From Wohlfahrtiimonas larvae_A (GTDB taxonomy: Bacteria > Pseudomonadota > Gammaproteobacteria > Cardiobacteriales > Wohlfahrtiimonadaceae), in the NCBI GenBank assembly GCA_040394195.1, contig JBEBSR010000015.1:1-48877 (forward strand): a stretch of 48,877 bases of DNA. The letters run 5' to 3'. Within the stretch, counting starts at the first letter, position 1. Each line of letters begins with the position of its first letter. Shown here piece by piece: positions 18,151 to 26,164 of this stretch. The notes below the pieces were generated by a model, which was not told the DNA's origin, searched no databases, and was given only the letters and a program-made list of their open reading frames with translations. The position numbers were made by a program, and so were the translations under genes.

Positions 18151-19167
18151 TTACTGAATTGATTTGACAAACCAATCCCTTAACTCTGTCAATGAATCTG
18201 TTACATCAGAATATTCTTTAAGAATATTTTCAAAAACATGATCAATATCAGCTTGTTTATATCGAACACCAATGAGCGATTGCTCTAGTGCTTCCAATGA
18301 ATCCAAATACAAACTATCGCTATAAATTTTCGATTCAATGATTGCACCATCTTTCACAACTAACTGAACTTCAACTCCGCCCCAAGTAAAGCGCTCATCA
18401 AAATGATGGCTGAATTCTAGAGCTTTACCAAAGTTCCAATCCCAACTGGATTGTTCTGCAAAGCGCTCTGCAAAGCCTTCAATAGCTGGCGGATTAATTT
18501 CAGAGATAAACTCTGGCTCAACCATTGCACCATAGTATTCAAAAAATGCTTCTGTGACTACACCACAAATTTCAGCATGAGATATAGTTGGCAATAATTC
18601 CGTTAAGTTTGCCACACGAGAACGTACAGATGTAATGCCTTTCGCTTGTAGCTTTTTAGGATCAGGATTTAGATAATTCGCTAAACGCGTGAAATCCACA
18701 TTGATCAACAAAGTGCCATGATGAAAGCCTCGATCTGCTTTTTCACGATACGCTGAACCTGAAATCTTACGGATTTCATTATCACGATGAATTACCAAAT
18801 CATTGCGACCAGAAGCTTCTACATTTAAATCCAAATTTTTTAAGGCATTGATGATAATTTGTGTTGAAGTATCTTTATTATAATCAGGTTTACCTGCCAT
18901 AAAGGTAAAATTAGTATTGCCTAAATCATGAAACACAGCACCACCGCCACTATGACGGCGCGCCAATTTCACATGATCATCATCCATTTTGCGTGTGTTG
19001 CATTCTTTCCATGGATTTTGAGCACGCCCAATCACAACGGTACTATCATTACGCCATAAAAAGAGAACTTTCTGATGAGGATCCATAGAACTAAAAATAG
19101 TCTCTTCAACTGCTAGATTAAACCAAGGATCTACACTCTCAGAAATCAATAATCTCAATTGCGCCAT
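18151..19167 (-). CDS. lplA: Lipoate-protein ligase A
   Basis: A 338-residue enzyme, the same length as E. coli LplA. It activates lipoate with ATP and attaches it to lysines of the E2 subunits of pyruvate and 2-oxoglutarate dehydrogenases and GcvH. Seen are the N-terminal RLLISESVDPWFNLAVEE, the lipoate-binding RRHSGGGAVFHDLGNTNFTF, KISGSAYR and the C-terminal accessory domain with FDERFTWGGVEVQL. The start ATG has AAAGG at seven bases. It is divergent from the FrnE-like gene, sharing a 100-base promoter region. Confidence 0.95.
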   Translation of the reverse strand: MAQLRLLISESVDPWFNLAVEETIFSSMDPHQKVLFLWRNDSTVVIGRAQNPWKECNTRKMDDDHVKLARRHSGGGAVFHDLGNTNFTFMAGKPDYNKDTSTQIIINALKNLDLNVEASGRNDLVIHRDNEIRKISGSAYREKADRGFHHGTLLINVDFTRLANYLNPDPKKLQAKGITSVRSRVANLTELLPTISHAEICGVVTEAFFEYYGAMVEPEFISEINPPAIEGFAERFAEQSSWDWNFGKALEFSHHFDERFTWGGVEVQLVVKDGAIIESKIYSDSLYLDSLEALEQSLIGVRYKQADIDHVFENILKEYSDVTDSLTELRDWFVKSIQ

Positions 19168-19267
19168 TTTCTTACCTTTAAATTATTCACATGTGTTCCA
19201 AAATCTCATGATAGTTTGTTTTTCTCTGTTAATATACTAATTCTGAAAGTTACACGAAGGAATCATT

Positions 19268-19921
19268 ATGAAAGTTGAAGTTTGGTCAGATTTTTCTTGC
19301 CCATTTTGTTATATCGGTGTTCACAATTTTTATCTTGCAATGGATACATTCAATGATGAATTAAAGCGCTCTGAACAATTGATATTTAAATCATATGAAT
19401 TGGCGCCAGATGCACCTTTTACTAATGATCGCTCATACTATGAAGTATTGGCTGATAAATATGATGTGCCATTAGATCGCGCCAAGGCAATGACAGAAAA
19501 TGCACAAAAAATTGCAACAGAAGCTGGCTTAACACTAAATTTTGATCAAGCGATTGCTGTGAGTACATCCATTGCTCATCGTGTGATTACATGGGTACAG
19601 AAAAACCAACCTGAAAAAACGCGTGCTTTAGCCATGCGTATTTTTAAAGCATATTTTGAAGATGGTTTGAATATTGCAGATGATCAAGTATTATCTGGTT
19701 TTATGTCTGAATTAAATATTAATGGTATAACATTACCTGAAATATTAACTGATATGAAAATTAGCCAATCTATGACAGTGGATAAAGTAGAAGCTCAAGC
19801 TTTTGAAATCAAAAGCGTGCCTTTCTTTGTCATTGATAGAGCTGATGCTGTTGCTGGCGCACAAACACCTATGAAATTTTACGAATTAATGATACAAATT
19901 GATCGTGGCATTACTGAATAA
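19268..19921 (+). CDS. DsbA-family FrnE-like oxidoreductase
   Basis: A 217-residue protein with a thioredoxin fold of the DsbA/FrnE class. The redox motif CPFC is at residues 11-14 directly after the first strand (VEVWSDFSCPFCYIG), and the cis-proline loop is KSVPFFV near residue 180. There is no signal peptide, so it is cytosolic, as for FrnE and polyketide-type isomerases; the natural substrate is unknown, although oxidative stress defence is reported for related proteins. GAAGGA ribosome site nine bases from the ATG. It is followed after 48 bases by a DsrE-like gene, which may be co-transcribed. Confidence 0.88.
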   Translation: MKVEVWSDFSCPFCYIGVHNFYLAMDTFNDELKRSEQLIFKSYELAPDAPFTNDRSYYEVLADKYDVPLDRAKAMTENAQKIATEAGLTLNFDQAIAVSTSIAHRVITWVQKNQPEKTRALAMRIFKAYFEDGLNIADDQVLSGFMSELNINGITLPEILTDMKISQSMTVDKVEAQAFEIKSVPFFVIDRADAVAGAQTPMKFYELMIQIDRGITE

Positions 19922-19969
19922 AATAAATATATATAAATATTAAAGTAATTAATAACCAAGGAGTGCAAT

Positions 19970-20293
19970 ATGAAAATCGGGGTCATCATTACAACCAATG
20001 AAGTAGAAAAAGCATGGAATGCCTTTCGTTATATGAATACAGCGCTTGAAATGGATCACGAAGTGACTGCATTTTTAATGAGTGCAGGTGTTGAATGTGA
20101 ATTCATGGATCACGAATTTTTTAATGTATCAGATCAGATTGACCGTTTCATTGAAAATAAAGGTAAAATATTTTCATGTAGCACTTGCCTTCAGTTCAGA
20201 AAGCTCCATGATAGAGCTCAAAGAACAGAAATTACAACAATGTTAAAAGCTGTTAAAATGACGGAAGAAAACGACCAAGTTTTAACCTTTTAA
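19970..20293 (+). CDS. DsrE/DsrF-like sulfur-relay-type protein
   Basis: A 107-residue protein of the DsrE-like alpha/beta fold: MKIGVIITTNEVEKAWNAF opening, AFLMSAGVECEF in the middle and GKIFSCSTCLQFR near residue 65. The CSTC motif could be a sulfur-carrying or redox site; DsrE proteins in sulfur relay carry a reactive cysteine. No partner genes of a tus/dsr relay are nearby, so the exact role is open. Strong AAGGAG ribosome site seven bases from the ATG. It follows the FrnE-like thiol oxidoreductase, which supports a thiol-related role. Confidence 0.75.
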   Translation: MKIGVIITTNEVEKAWNAFRYMNTALEMDHEVTAFLMSAGVECEFMDHEFFNVSDQIDRFIENKGKIFSCSTCLQFRKLHDRAQRTEITTMLKAVKMTEENDQVLTF

Positions 20294-20327
20294 TTCAACA
20301 TTTTATTTTTAGGATAATCATTTAAGT

Positions 20328-21038
20328 ATGCTGAAAAGAACACGTTCCATTAATAAATTTACCTTTCGCAAAAACTTTAAGTTAAAGCCAATTGCACTCT
20401 CATTATTTGTTGCATTTGGCGTTGTGGCTTGCGGTGGTAGCGATGATACTGAACAGTTAACAATCTACGCGGATGCACAAGATTGTATCAGTAACAATCC
20501 AAGCATGGTTGCAGAGTGTAATGCCGTTTACGATAGTGCAATCAAAGAAGCGATTGAAACTGCACCTAAATATGCAACAATCGAAGAATGTACTGCTGAC
20601 TTTGGTGCTGAAAACTGCCAATCAGTTGAACAAGCTGCAACAGGTGGAGCTGTAGCGAATGCTGAACAAGCGGTACAGCAACAAGCATCAAGTGGTGGAT
20701 TTTTCATGCCATTACTCGCAGGTTTCATGATGGGTAAATTGATGAGTGGAATGACAGGCGGCAACAATATGGCGCATAAACCAGTTTATTCGCCAAAAGA
20801 TGCAACTGGCCGCCCAACTAACTTCTATGATAGTTCAGGTAAAAGCTACGGCGCAGCACAAGCTGGTGGCCGTACTGTTTCTGTACCAAAAAGTGATATA
20901 AAATCCAAACCTGCTGGCACAATGCAACGTGGTGGATTTGGTAAGATGGCAGCACAACAACGCATCGCAACTTCACAAAAGCAAAGCACTCAACGCTCAG
21001 CAACTTCTTCTAACCGTTCAACATCATTTGGTGGTTAA
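20328..21038 (+). CDS. ygiB: YgiB family (DUF1190) lipoprotein
   Basis: A 236-residue homologue of E. coli YgiB, matching along its length: basic N-terminus with KRTRSI and FRKNF, a hydrophobic stretch ending GVVAC (lipobox, Cys35), then YADAQDCISNNP..AECNAVYDSAIKEA, the APKYATIEEC block, a glycine/methionine-rich segment LAGFMMGKLM and the serine-rich C-terminus with NYGAAQ-like and RGGFG motifs. The function of YgiB is not established; it is an outer-envelope lipoprotein always found with ygiC. Eight bases separate it from ygiC. Confidence 0.93.
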   Translation: MLKRTRSINKFTFRKNFKLKPIALSLFVAFGVVACGGSDDTEQLTIYADAQDCISNNPSMVAECNAVYDSAIKEAIETAPKYATIEECTADFGAENCQSVEQAATGGAVANAEQAVQQQASSGGFFMPLLAGFMMGKLMSGMTGGNNMAHKPVYSPKDATGRPTNFYDSSGKSYGAAQAGGRTVSVPKSDIKSKPAGTMQRGGFGKMAAQQRIATSQKQSTQRSATSSNRSTSFGG

Positions 21039-21045
21039 TTTTTAG

Positions 21046-22209
21046 ATGAAAAGAGTTGCAATAGCGCCAAGAGCAGATTGGCAAGAGAAAGCCGTGGAAT
21101 ACGGCTTCTATTTTCACACCATGTATGATGAGCCTTATTGGAGTGAAGATTATTATTACGAATTTACAGAGCGTGAAATTGATGAATTAGAAACAGCAAC
21201 GAATGAATTGCATCAAATGTCATTGGAAGCTGTCGATTTAGTTGTCAATAATGAAGCTTTGTTGCAAAAATTCCGCATTCCTGAAAATGTTTGGGGATTT
21301 GTTGCGGATTCATGGCACAAAAAAGAGCCATCTTTGTATGGTCGCTTTGACTTTGCTTATGATGGCAAAGCACCGCCAAAAATGTTGGAATACAATGCAG
21401 ATACGCCAACTTCATTGTATGAAAGTGCATTCTTTCAGTGGATTTGGTTGGAAGACCAAATTGAACGCGGTCATTTGCCAGAAGGTGCTGATCAATTCAA
21501 TAGCATTCAAGAGAAATTAATTGAACGCTTTGCTCATTTTAAACAATGGCATGGTATTTCTAAACTGCATTTTGCATGTTGCTCAGATACTGAGGAAGAT
21601 CGTGGCACCATTCAATATCTACAGGATTGTGCATTAGATGCTGATTTAGCGAATGATTTCTTATTTGTGGAAGATATCGGCATCACTGAAAATGGTCAAT
21701 TCACAGATGTGAATGATGAATTGATTCGTACGATCTTTAAATTGTACCCTTGGGAATTCATGTTCCGTGAAGAGTTTGCGAACCATTTGGATAGCCGCAA
21801 AACTTTATGGATTGAACCAGGTTGGAAGAGCATTCTATCCAATAAAGCAATCTTGCCTTTGTTGTGGTCAATGTTCCCGAACCATCCAAACTTATTGGAA
21901 AGCTACTTTGCAGAAGATAGCAAAGCCAATAATCTTTCCACTTATGTGAAAAAACCGCTCTTCTCTCGTGAAGGTGCGAATATTTCTATCGTGGATCGTG
22001 GCTCTGTGATTTCTGAAATTGATGGTCCTTATGGTGAAGAAGGCTACATTGTTCAAGCTTATTATCCATTACCAAAATTTGAAGATAACACAACATTAGT
22101 AGGAAGCTGGGTTGTGGGTGATCAATCAGCAGGTATTTGTATCCGTGAAGATAAAGAGATCATCACACAAGATTTATCTCGCTTCTACCCTCATGCAATG
22201 ATTGGTTAA
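21046..22209 (+). CDS. ygiC: YgiC, glutathionylspermidine-synthase-like ATP-grasp protein
   Basis: A 387-residue protein nearly colinear with E. coli YgiC (386). It belongs to the glutathionylspermidine synthetase C-terminal domain family, with the preATP-grasp segment (YGFYFHTMYDEPYW, LEYNADTPTSLYESAFFQW) and ATP-grasp elements (KLYPWEFMFREEF, KPLFSREGANISI, GPYGEEGYIVQAYYPLPKF). No amidase domain is present, so any activity would be peptide-bond formation only; E. coli YgiC does not make glutathionylspermidine in published tests as I recall. The gene follows ygiB without a strong ribosome site, suggesting translational coupling, and ends at a strong terminator. Confidence 0.93.
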   Translation: MKRVAIAPRADWQEKAVEYGFYFHTMYDEPYWSEDYYYEFTEREIDELETATNELHQMSLEAVDLVVNNEALLQKFRIPENVWGFVADSWHKKEPSLYGRFDFAYDGKAPPKMLEYNADTPTSLYESAFFQWIWLEDQIERGHLPEGADQFNSIQEKLIERFAHFKQWHGISKLHFACCSDTEEDRGTIQYLQDCALDADLANDFLFVEDIGITENGQFTDVNDELIRTIFKLYPWEFMFREEFANHLDSRKTLWIEPGWKSILSNKAILPLLWSMFPNHPNLLESYFAEDSKANNLSTYVKKPLFSREGANISIVDRGSVISEIDGPYGEEGYIVQAYYPLPKFEDNTTLVGSWVVGDQSAGICIREDKEIITQDLSRFYPHAMIG

Positions 22210-22225
22210 TATTTATAGTTATTGG

Positions 22226-22251
22226 AAAGCGATCTTCGGATCGCTTTTTTA
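22226..22251 (+). terminator. Terminator of ygiB-ygiC
   Basis: AGCGATC-TTCG-GATCGCT hairpin (stem 22228-22234/22239-22245, UUCG tetraloop) followed by a run of T residues. Confidence 0.92.
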
Positions 22252-22358
22252 TTGTTGCAAATATAGAATTGACCATCCATCAATATTCACTGTTTTTTAA
22301 TTGAATGACATCATAAAGCTCGTTATCCTATTGATATATATTTATTAGGAGAATGATT

Positions 22359-23249
22359 ATGAGCATCGAATTATTTGAATTACGCACTGCTATTATTGGC
22401 GAAAACTTCCCAATTAAGCGCGCAATTCCGCAACGTGAACTTCGTAATATTGGCCATTGGGTTTTCTTGGATCATGCTGGCCCAACCGTTTTTAAACTAG
22501 GCGAAGATGTTGATGTTGGTACGCATCCACACATTGGCTTGCAAACATTCTCTTGGTTGTTACAAGGTGAAATCATTCATAATGATAGTTTAGGCAGCCA
22601 TCAAATCATGAGCCCTTATCAAATCAACTTGATGACAGCTGGCAAAGGCATCGTTCATACTGAATTGAGTCATCCTGATAGTAAAGAGCTACATTTAGCA
22701 CAACTTTGGATCGCATTGCCGAAAGATAAAGAGACGATTGAGCCTGATTTTAAGCATTATCCTAAATTGCCACACATTGATCATGATGATTATGAAGCTT
22801 ATGTTTTAGTGGGCGAATGTGATGGTCATATTTCCCCTGTAGAAATGCACAGCCCATTGAGTGCATTGGATATTAAAGGCAAAAAAGATATCACCATTAC
22901 TTTGCCATTGAATCCTAATTTTGAATATGGATTATTGCCATTAGAAGGTGAAATGACGGCTGAAGAAGCACAAATGAATGACAATACTTTGGCTTATATT
23001 CCTGCAGGCACAACATCCATCACTTTAAAATTACACGAAGGCAGCCGTGCTTTATTGATTGGCGGTGAACCAATCGAACATCCGCCATTAATGTGGTGGA
23101 ACTTTGTAGCTTGGGAACAAGAAACCATCGAAGAAGCCTTGAAAGATTGGGAAAATCATTCTGACCGTTTCCCTGAAGTACCTTATCCTGGTAAAAGTGA
23201 ACCCTTAATCGCTCCACCATTAACAGGCAAATTGAAGTCACATAAATAA
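22359..23249 (+). CDS. Pirin family protein
   Basis: A 296-residue bicupin of the pirin family. The metal-binding residues of the N-terminal cupin are present: THPHIGLQTFSWLLQG supplies two histidines and GKGIVHTE supplies the third histidine and the glutamate. The C-terminal cupin ends with GSRALLIGGEPIEHPPLMWWNFV, typical of bacterial pirins. Some bacterial pirins have quercetinase activity in vitro; the physiological role is usually unknown. An ATG two codons upstream (22353) touches the AGGAG ribosome site, whereas the one at 22359 is seven bases from it, so the latter is chosen. Single-gene unit between two terminators. Confidence 0.9.
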   Translation: MSIELFELRTAIIGENFPIKRAIPQRELRNIGHWVFLDHAGPTVFKLGEDVDVGTHPHIGLQTFSWLLQGEIIHNDSLGSHQIMSPYQINLMTAGKGIVHTELSHPDSKELHLAQLWIALPKDKETIEPDFKHYPKLPHIDHDDYEAYVLVGECDGHISPVEMHSPLSALDIKGKKDITITLPLNPNFEYGLLPLEGEMTAEEAQMNDNTLAYIPAGTTSITLKLHEGSRALLIGGEPIEHPPLMWWNFVAWEQETIEEALKDWENHSDRFPEVPYPGKSEPLIAPPLTGKLKSHK

Positions 23250-23272
23250 TCTTTAAGTTACTTCATAATATA

Positions 23273-23312
23273 CAACCCACTTCATATATAAATTTAGTGG
23301 GTTGCTTTGTGT
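23273..23312 (+). terminator. Probable terminator of the pirin gene
   Basis: CAACCCACT (23273-23281) pairs perfectly with AGTGGGTTG (23296-23304) around a 14-base AT loop, followed by CTTTGTGT. The stem is strong but the T-tract is short. Confidence 0.65.
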
Positions 23313-23488
23313 ATCTGTCAAAAATTAAAGATGGTATACATCGTACTTATCGGCTAATTTAATTATCAATTAACTATAAAAAAATAGCTCGATGGTTAAA
23401 TAATCTATAATATTTTCAAACAATTAATTTTCAATATGTTACATTGCACTTGCGAAAGCAAAACATAATAAAAGGAAGTAACACAATA

Positions 23489-23668
23489 ATGATTAACAAA
23501 AACATGCATTCAATGCTCATTAGCTTTGAATGTCCTGAGTGTAAAAACTCAACGTCTCAAACCGTAAGAAAAATCGAAATTAACAAAAAATTGGGCTGTA
23601 GTGTATGTTGCAATAAAATGAACATCAGTAGCCGCGATTTAATGCAAAAAATAGATAACTTAGCCTAA
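23489..23668 (+). CDS. 59-residue zinc-ribbon protein of unknown function
   Basis: A small protein with two cysteine pairs, CPEC at residues 15-18 and CSVC at 37-40 (with an extra Cys41), spaced like a zinc ribbon. It has no signal peptide and is lysine-rich, so a cytosolic protein or nucleic-acid adaptor is likely, but no family is recognised. An in-frame ATG at 23444 would add 15 residues; AAAGGAAG ten bases before 23489 favours the shorter form. A TATAAT -10 box at 23406-23411 and a terminator directly after the gene define a complete single-gene unit, which supports it being real. Confidence 0.7.
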   Translation: MINKNMHSMLISFECPECKNSTSQTVRKIEINKKLGCSVCCNKMNISSRDLMQKIDNLA

Positions 23669-23674
23669 CAATAT

Positions 23675-23700
23675 AAAGCCCCTTTTCGGGGCTATTTTTT
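23675..23700. terminator. Terminator after the zinc-ribbon gene
   Basis: AAAGCCCC-TTTTC-GGGGCT followed by ATTTTTT. GC-rich five- to six-base stem directly after the stop codon at 23668; the A-rich left flank is weaker, so it mainly serves the plus strand. Confidence 0.9.
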
Positions 23701-23763
23701 CATATGCAATAGCTTCATATGTAGAACCAACGCATTTTATTCTTATTTTTTTAGATTAAACAC

Positions 23764-23873
23764 AAAAAACCCCAATTAAGGGGAATGTCCTACTAAGGAC
23801 CAAGGATTGTGTGTGTTACAAGAAGGCTGTACCCACTTTCAGGGGAGGGAGGAATGAGTACAACCTAACTTCT
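23764..23873 (-). ncRNA. Candidate small RNA with C-rich loop and terminator
   Basis: No reading frame explains this segment. On the minus strand, a possible promoter (TTACAT at 23907-23902, 17 bases, TATTTT at 23884-23879) would start a transcript near 23873. The RNA begins with a long stem, AGAAG-UUA-GGUUGUAC (23873-23858) pairing with GUACAGCC-UUCU (23832-23821), with one G-U pair and a UUA bulge. The loop carries CAUUCCUCCCUCCCCUG, complementary to Shine-Dalgarno sequences. A small hairpin GUCC-N6-GGAC follows, then a perfect terminator CCCC-N6-GGGG (23783-23770) with six U residues ending at 23764. Length is about 110 bases. The architecture resembles known C-rich-loop regulatory RNAs; I cannot assign it to a family. 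Confidence 0.55.
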
Positions 23874-24050
23874 GAGATAAAATATATCACTGTTATTATT
23901 TATGTAACATTCAATTTTCTAAGTTTTACATCAGATATACAAATATTTACATGTTAAAAATAGTTTCCAATATAGCCTTATAAACCTCCATCTTGCACTC
24001 CAATCAATCTTATCATTTTGATTAACATCAAATCTTTATTTCTAGTCTAT

Positions 24051-24087
24051 CGTTATATTTGACAATATATAACGGTTATCTTAATCT
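24051..24087 (+). promoter_or_regulatory. ModE-like operator overlapping the -35 box of the metal-uptake operon
   Basis: CGTTATAT (24051-24058) and ATATAACG (24067-24074) form a perfect inverted repeat with an eight-base spacer. The E. coli modA operator bound by ModE-molybdate is CGTTATAT-N8-ACATAACG, so arms and geometry agree almost exactly. A perfect -35 hexamer TTGACA (24059-24064) fills the spacer; 17 bases later a weak -10 candidate TAATCT (24082-24087) follows. A protein bound here would block RNA polymerase, giving repression when molybdate (or tungstate) is plentiful. The first gene starts at 24129. ModE itself is not encoded in the window. Confidence 0.75.
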
Positions 24088-24128
24088 GTGGTTTCCCTTA
24101 AATCACTAATTAACTAGTCACTTTGTAT

Positions 24129-25178
24129 ATGGAAAATCGCCGTAGCTTTTTAAAGAAAATGTTAGTGACCTCCCTAGTCGCGCATTTTCCTGCCATTTTA
24201 ATGGCTGAGACAAATCAAACATTTTTGATAAAAAGTTTCGGCGAGCTTCCTCCTCCGCAAAATATTCATCGTGTATTGAGCGCTGGTCCAGTTTCAGATG
24301 TACTTTTACTATCATTAGTGCCAGAAAAATTATTAGGGCTTTCAACACATCCTTTATCAGATGTTCAAAAGTCATTTTTTAGCCAACATTTACAACAATT
24401 ATCACAAACAGGTAGATTTGCAGGCCGTGGCACAACAGCTTCTTTAGAAAAAGTTATACAAATGAAGCCTGATGTAATTGTTGATATTGGTAGCGTTACA
24501 CCAACTTACGTAAGTACTGCTGAACGCGTTCAATCACAAACGAACACTCCTTACATTTTAATGAATGGTTCATTGGCAGAAACACCACAGCAATTATCCC
24601 ATTTAGGTGAGTTGCTCGGTGTCAAAGAGCGCGGGCAATCATTAGCAAATTATGCACAAAAAGTATTATCACAAACTCACAATATTGCTCACAAAGCTAC
24701 AGAATCATCCCAATTAAAAATCTATTCTGCACGCGGTGCAGATGGCTTAGAAACTGGTTTAGCTGGGTCCATTCATACAGAAGTTTTAGATTGGATTGGT
24801 GCAAAAAATGTTGCATCTGGTGCAGGTGAAAAAATCATTTCTCGCGTTTCCATGGAACAATTGATGCTATGGCAACCTGATGTGATCATAGCGATGGATC
24901 GACATTTTTATGACAAAGTCCAAACTGATCCAGTATGGCAGCGTTTACCTGCTGTAAAAAATAAGCGTATTTACTATGCACCGAAATTGCCTTTTGGCTG
25001 GCTAGATCAACCACCAAGTATTAATCGCTTATTAGGTATTTCTTGGTTGGCTCACGTTTTATATTCTGAATTATTATCTTACGATGATTACACCCAAAAT
25101 ATTGTTGAATATTATCAATTATTCTATGGCTATTCATTATCACACGAAGCCTTAAACCAGCTCACTGGAACCATTTAA
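24129..25178 (+). CDS. Tat-exported periplasmic binding protein of a FecB/MolA-type ABC importer
   Basis: A 349-residue class III (helical-backbone) periplasmic binding protein of the group that binds iron-siderophore, haem, cobalamin or, as in H. influenzae MolA, molybdate/tungstate. It has a textbook twin-arginine signal, NRRSFLKKM, with a hydrophobic core and ILMA cleavage site and no lipobox cysteine, so it should be a soluble periplasmic protein exported folded. Family features include HRVLSAGPVSDVLLLSLVPEKLLGLS, KPDVIVDIG and LPFGWLDQPPSINRLLGISWL near the end. A TTG two codons upstream is open, but ATG 24129 gives a normal Tat N-terminus. The stop overlaps the permease start (TAATG). 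The ModE-like operator upstream points to Mo/W; sequence alone does not identify the ligand. Confidence 0.88.
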   Translation: MENRRSFLKKMLVTSLVAHFPAILMAETNQTFLIKSFGELPPPQNIHRVLSAGPVSDVLLLSLVPEKLLGLSTHPLSDVQKSFFSQHLQQLSQTGRFAGRGTTASLEKVIQMKPDVIVDIGSVTPTYVSTAERVQSQTNTPYILMNGSLAETPQQLSHLGELLGVKERGQSLANYAQKVLSQTHNIAHKATESSQLKIYSARGADGLETGLAGSIHTEVLDWIGAKNVASGAGEKIISRVSMEQLMLWQPDVIIAMDRHFYDKVQTDPVWQRLPAVKNKRIYYAPKLPFGWLDQPPSINRLLGISWLAHVLYSELLSYDDYTQNIVEYYQLFYGYSLSHEALNQLTGTI

Positions 25179-26164
25179 TGGTTAGGTTGTTAATCCCACC
25201 CATTGCATTATTAGTGATGATGCTGATTGCATTTTGTGTTGGGCAGATCAATATTCCTTTCAGTGATTTAATCAATGCCTTTCAAGAATTATTCAATGGC
25301 GAAATATTGAGTGATCAAAGCTTTGTGCTATGGAATATTCGTTTACCAAGAATTCTCACAGCGATTTTATCAGGTGCAGCTTTAGCAATTGCAGGTAGCA
25401 CATATCAAGGTATGTTCAGAAACCCATTAGTTTCACCTGATATTTTAGGCGTTTCTGCAGGAGCAGGATTAGGTGCTGTACTTGCCATTTACCTCAATTA
25501 TTCTATGATTGGCGTACAAATTCTATCTTTCATATTTGGCTTAGGCACAGTATTTCTAGTTTACTTAGTATCTCAATGTGTTCGCAGATTAGATCCGATA
25601 TTGGCACTCGTTTTATCAGGTATTGCCATTGCTGCTTTGCTCGGCGCAAGTATTTCTATGATCAAGCTATTATCAGACCCTTACAGCCAATTAACTGTGA
25701 TCACATTTTGGATGATGGGTTCATTAACCATGGCAACCATGAGTGATTTAGCTATCGTCGCACCATTATTATTTGTGAGCATTATTCCGCTCATTCTACT
25801 TCGCTGGCGCATGAATTTGCTGAGCCTCAATGATGAAGAAGCCTTAGCACTTGGTGTAAACATTAAGCATTTAAGAATCATCTTTATTTTATCTGCCACA
25901 TTGATGACGTCCGCAATTGTTTCCATTACAGGCATCATTGGTTGGATTGGCTTAGTGATTCCCCACATTGCACGTTTATGGATTGGCCCTGATTTTAGAA
26001 AAATGTTACCAACCGCCCTATTTTTAGGTGCAACTTTCTTACTGCTCACAGATACAATTGCCCGCACAGTATTTCCAATAGAAATTCCTCTGGGTGTATT
26101 AACGGCATTCATTGGTGCGCCATTCTTCATTGGTTTATTAATCAATGGTGGGGCAAAATCATGA
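25178..26164 (+). CDS. FecCD-family ABC transporter permease
   Basis: A 328-residue inner-membrane permease with about nine to ten hydrophobic segments, the type II importer fold (BtuC, FhuB, MolB). It shows FVLWNIRLPRILTAILSGAALAIAGSTYQGMFRNPL near the N-terminus, the family hallmark, and SITGIIGWIGLVIPHIARLWIGPDFRKMLP near residue 260, the coupling helix that contacts the ATPase, with GVLTAFIGAPFFIGLL at the end. It forms a homodimer with two copies of the downstream ATPase. It overlaps the binding-protein gene by one base and the ATPase gene by four, so the three are translated as a unit. Confidence 0.92.
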   Translation: MVRLLIPPIALLVMMLIAFCVGQINIPFSDLINAFQELFNGEILSDQSFVLWNIRLPRILTAILSGAALAIAGSTYQGMFRNPLVSPDILGVSAGAGLGAVLAIYLNYSMIGVQILSFIFGLGTVFLVYLVSQCVRRLDPILALVLSGIAIAALLGASISMIKLLSDPYSQLTVITFWMMGSLTMATMSDLAIVAPLLFVSIIPLILLRWRMNLLSLNDEEALALGVNIKHLRIIFILSATLMTSAIVSITGIIGWIGLVIPHIARLWIGPDFRKMLPTALFLGATFLLLTDTIARTVFPIEIPLGVLTAFIGAPFFIGLLINGGAKS

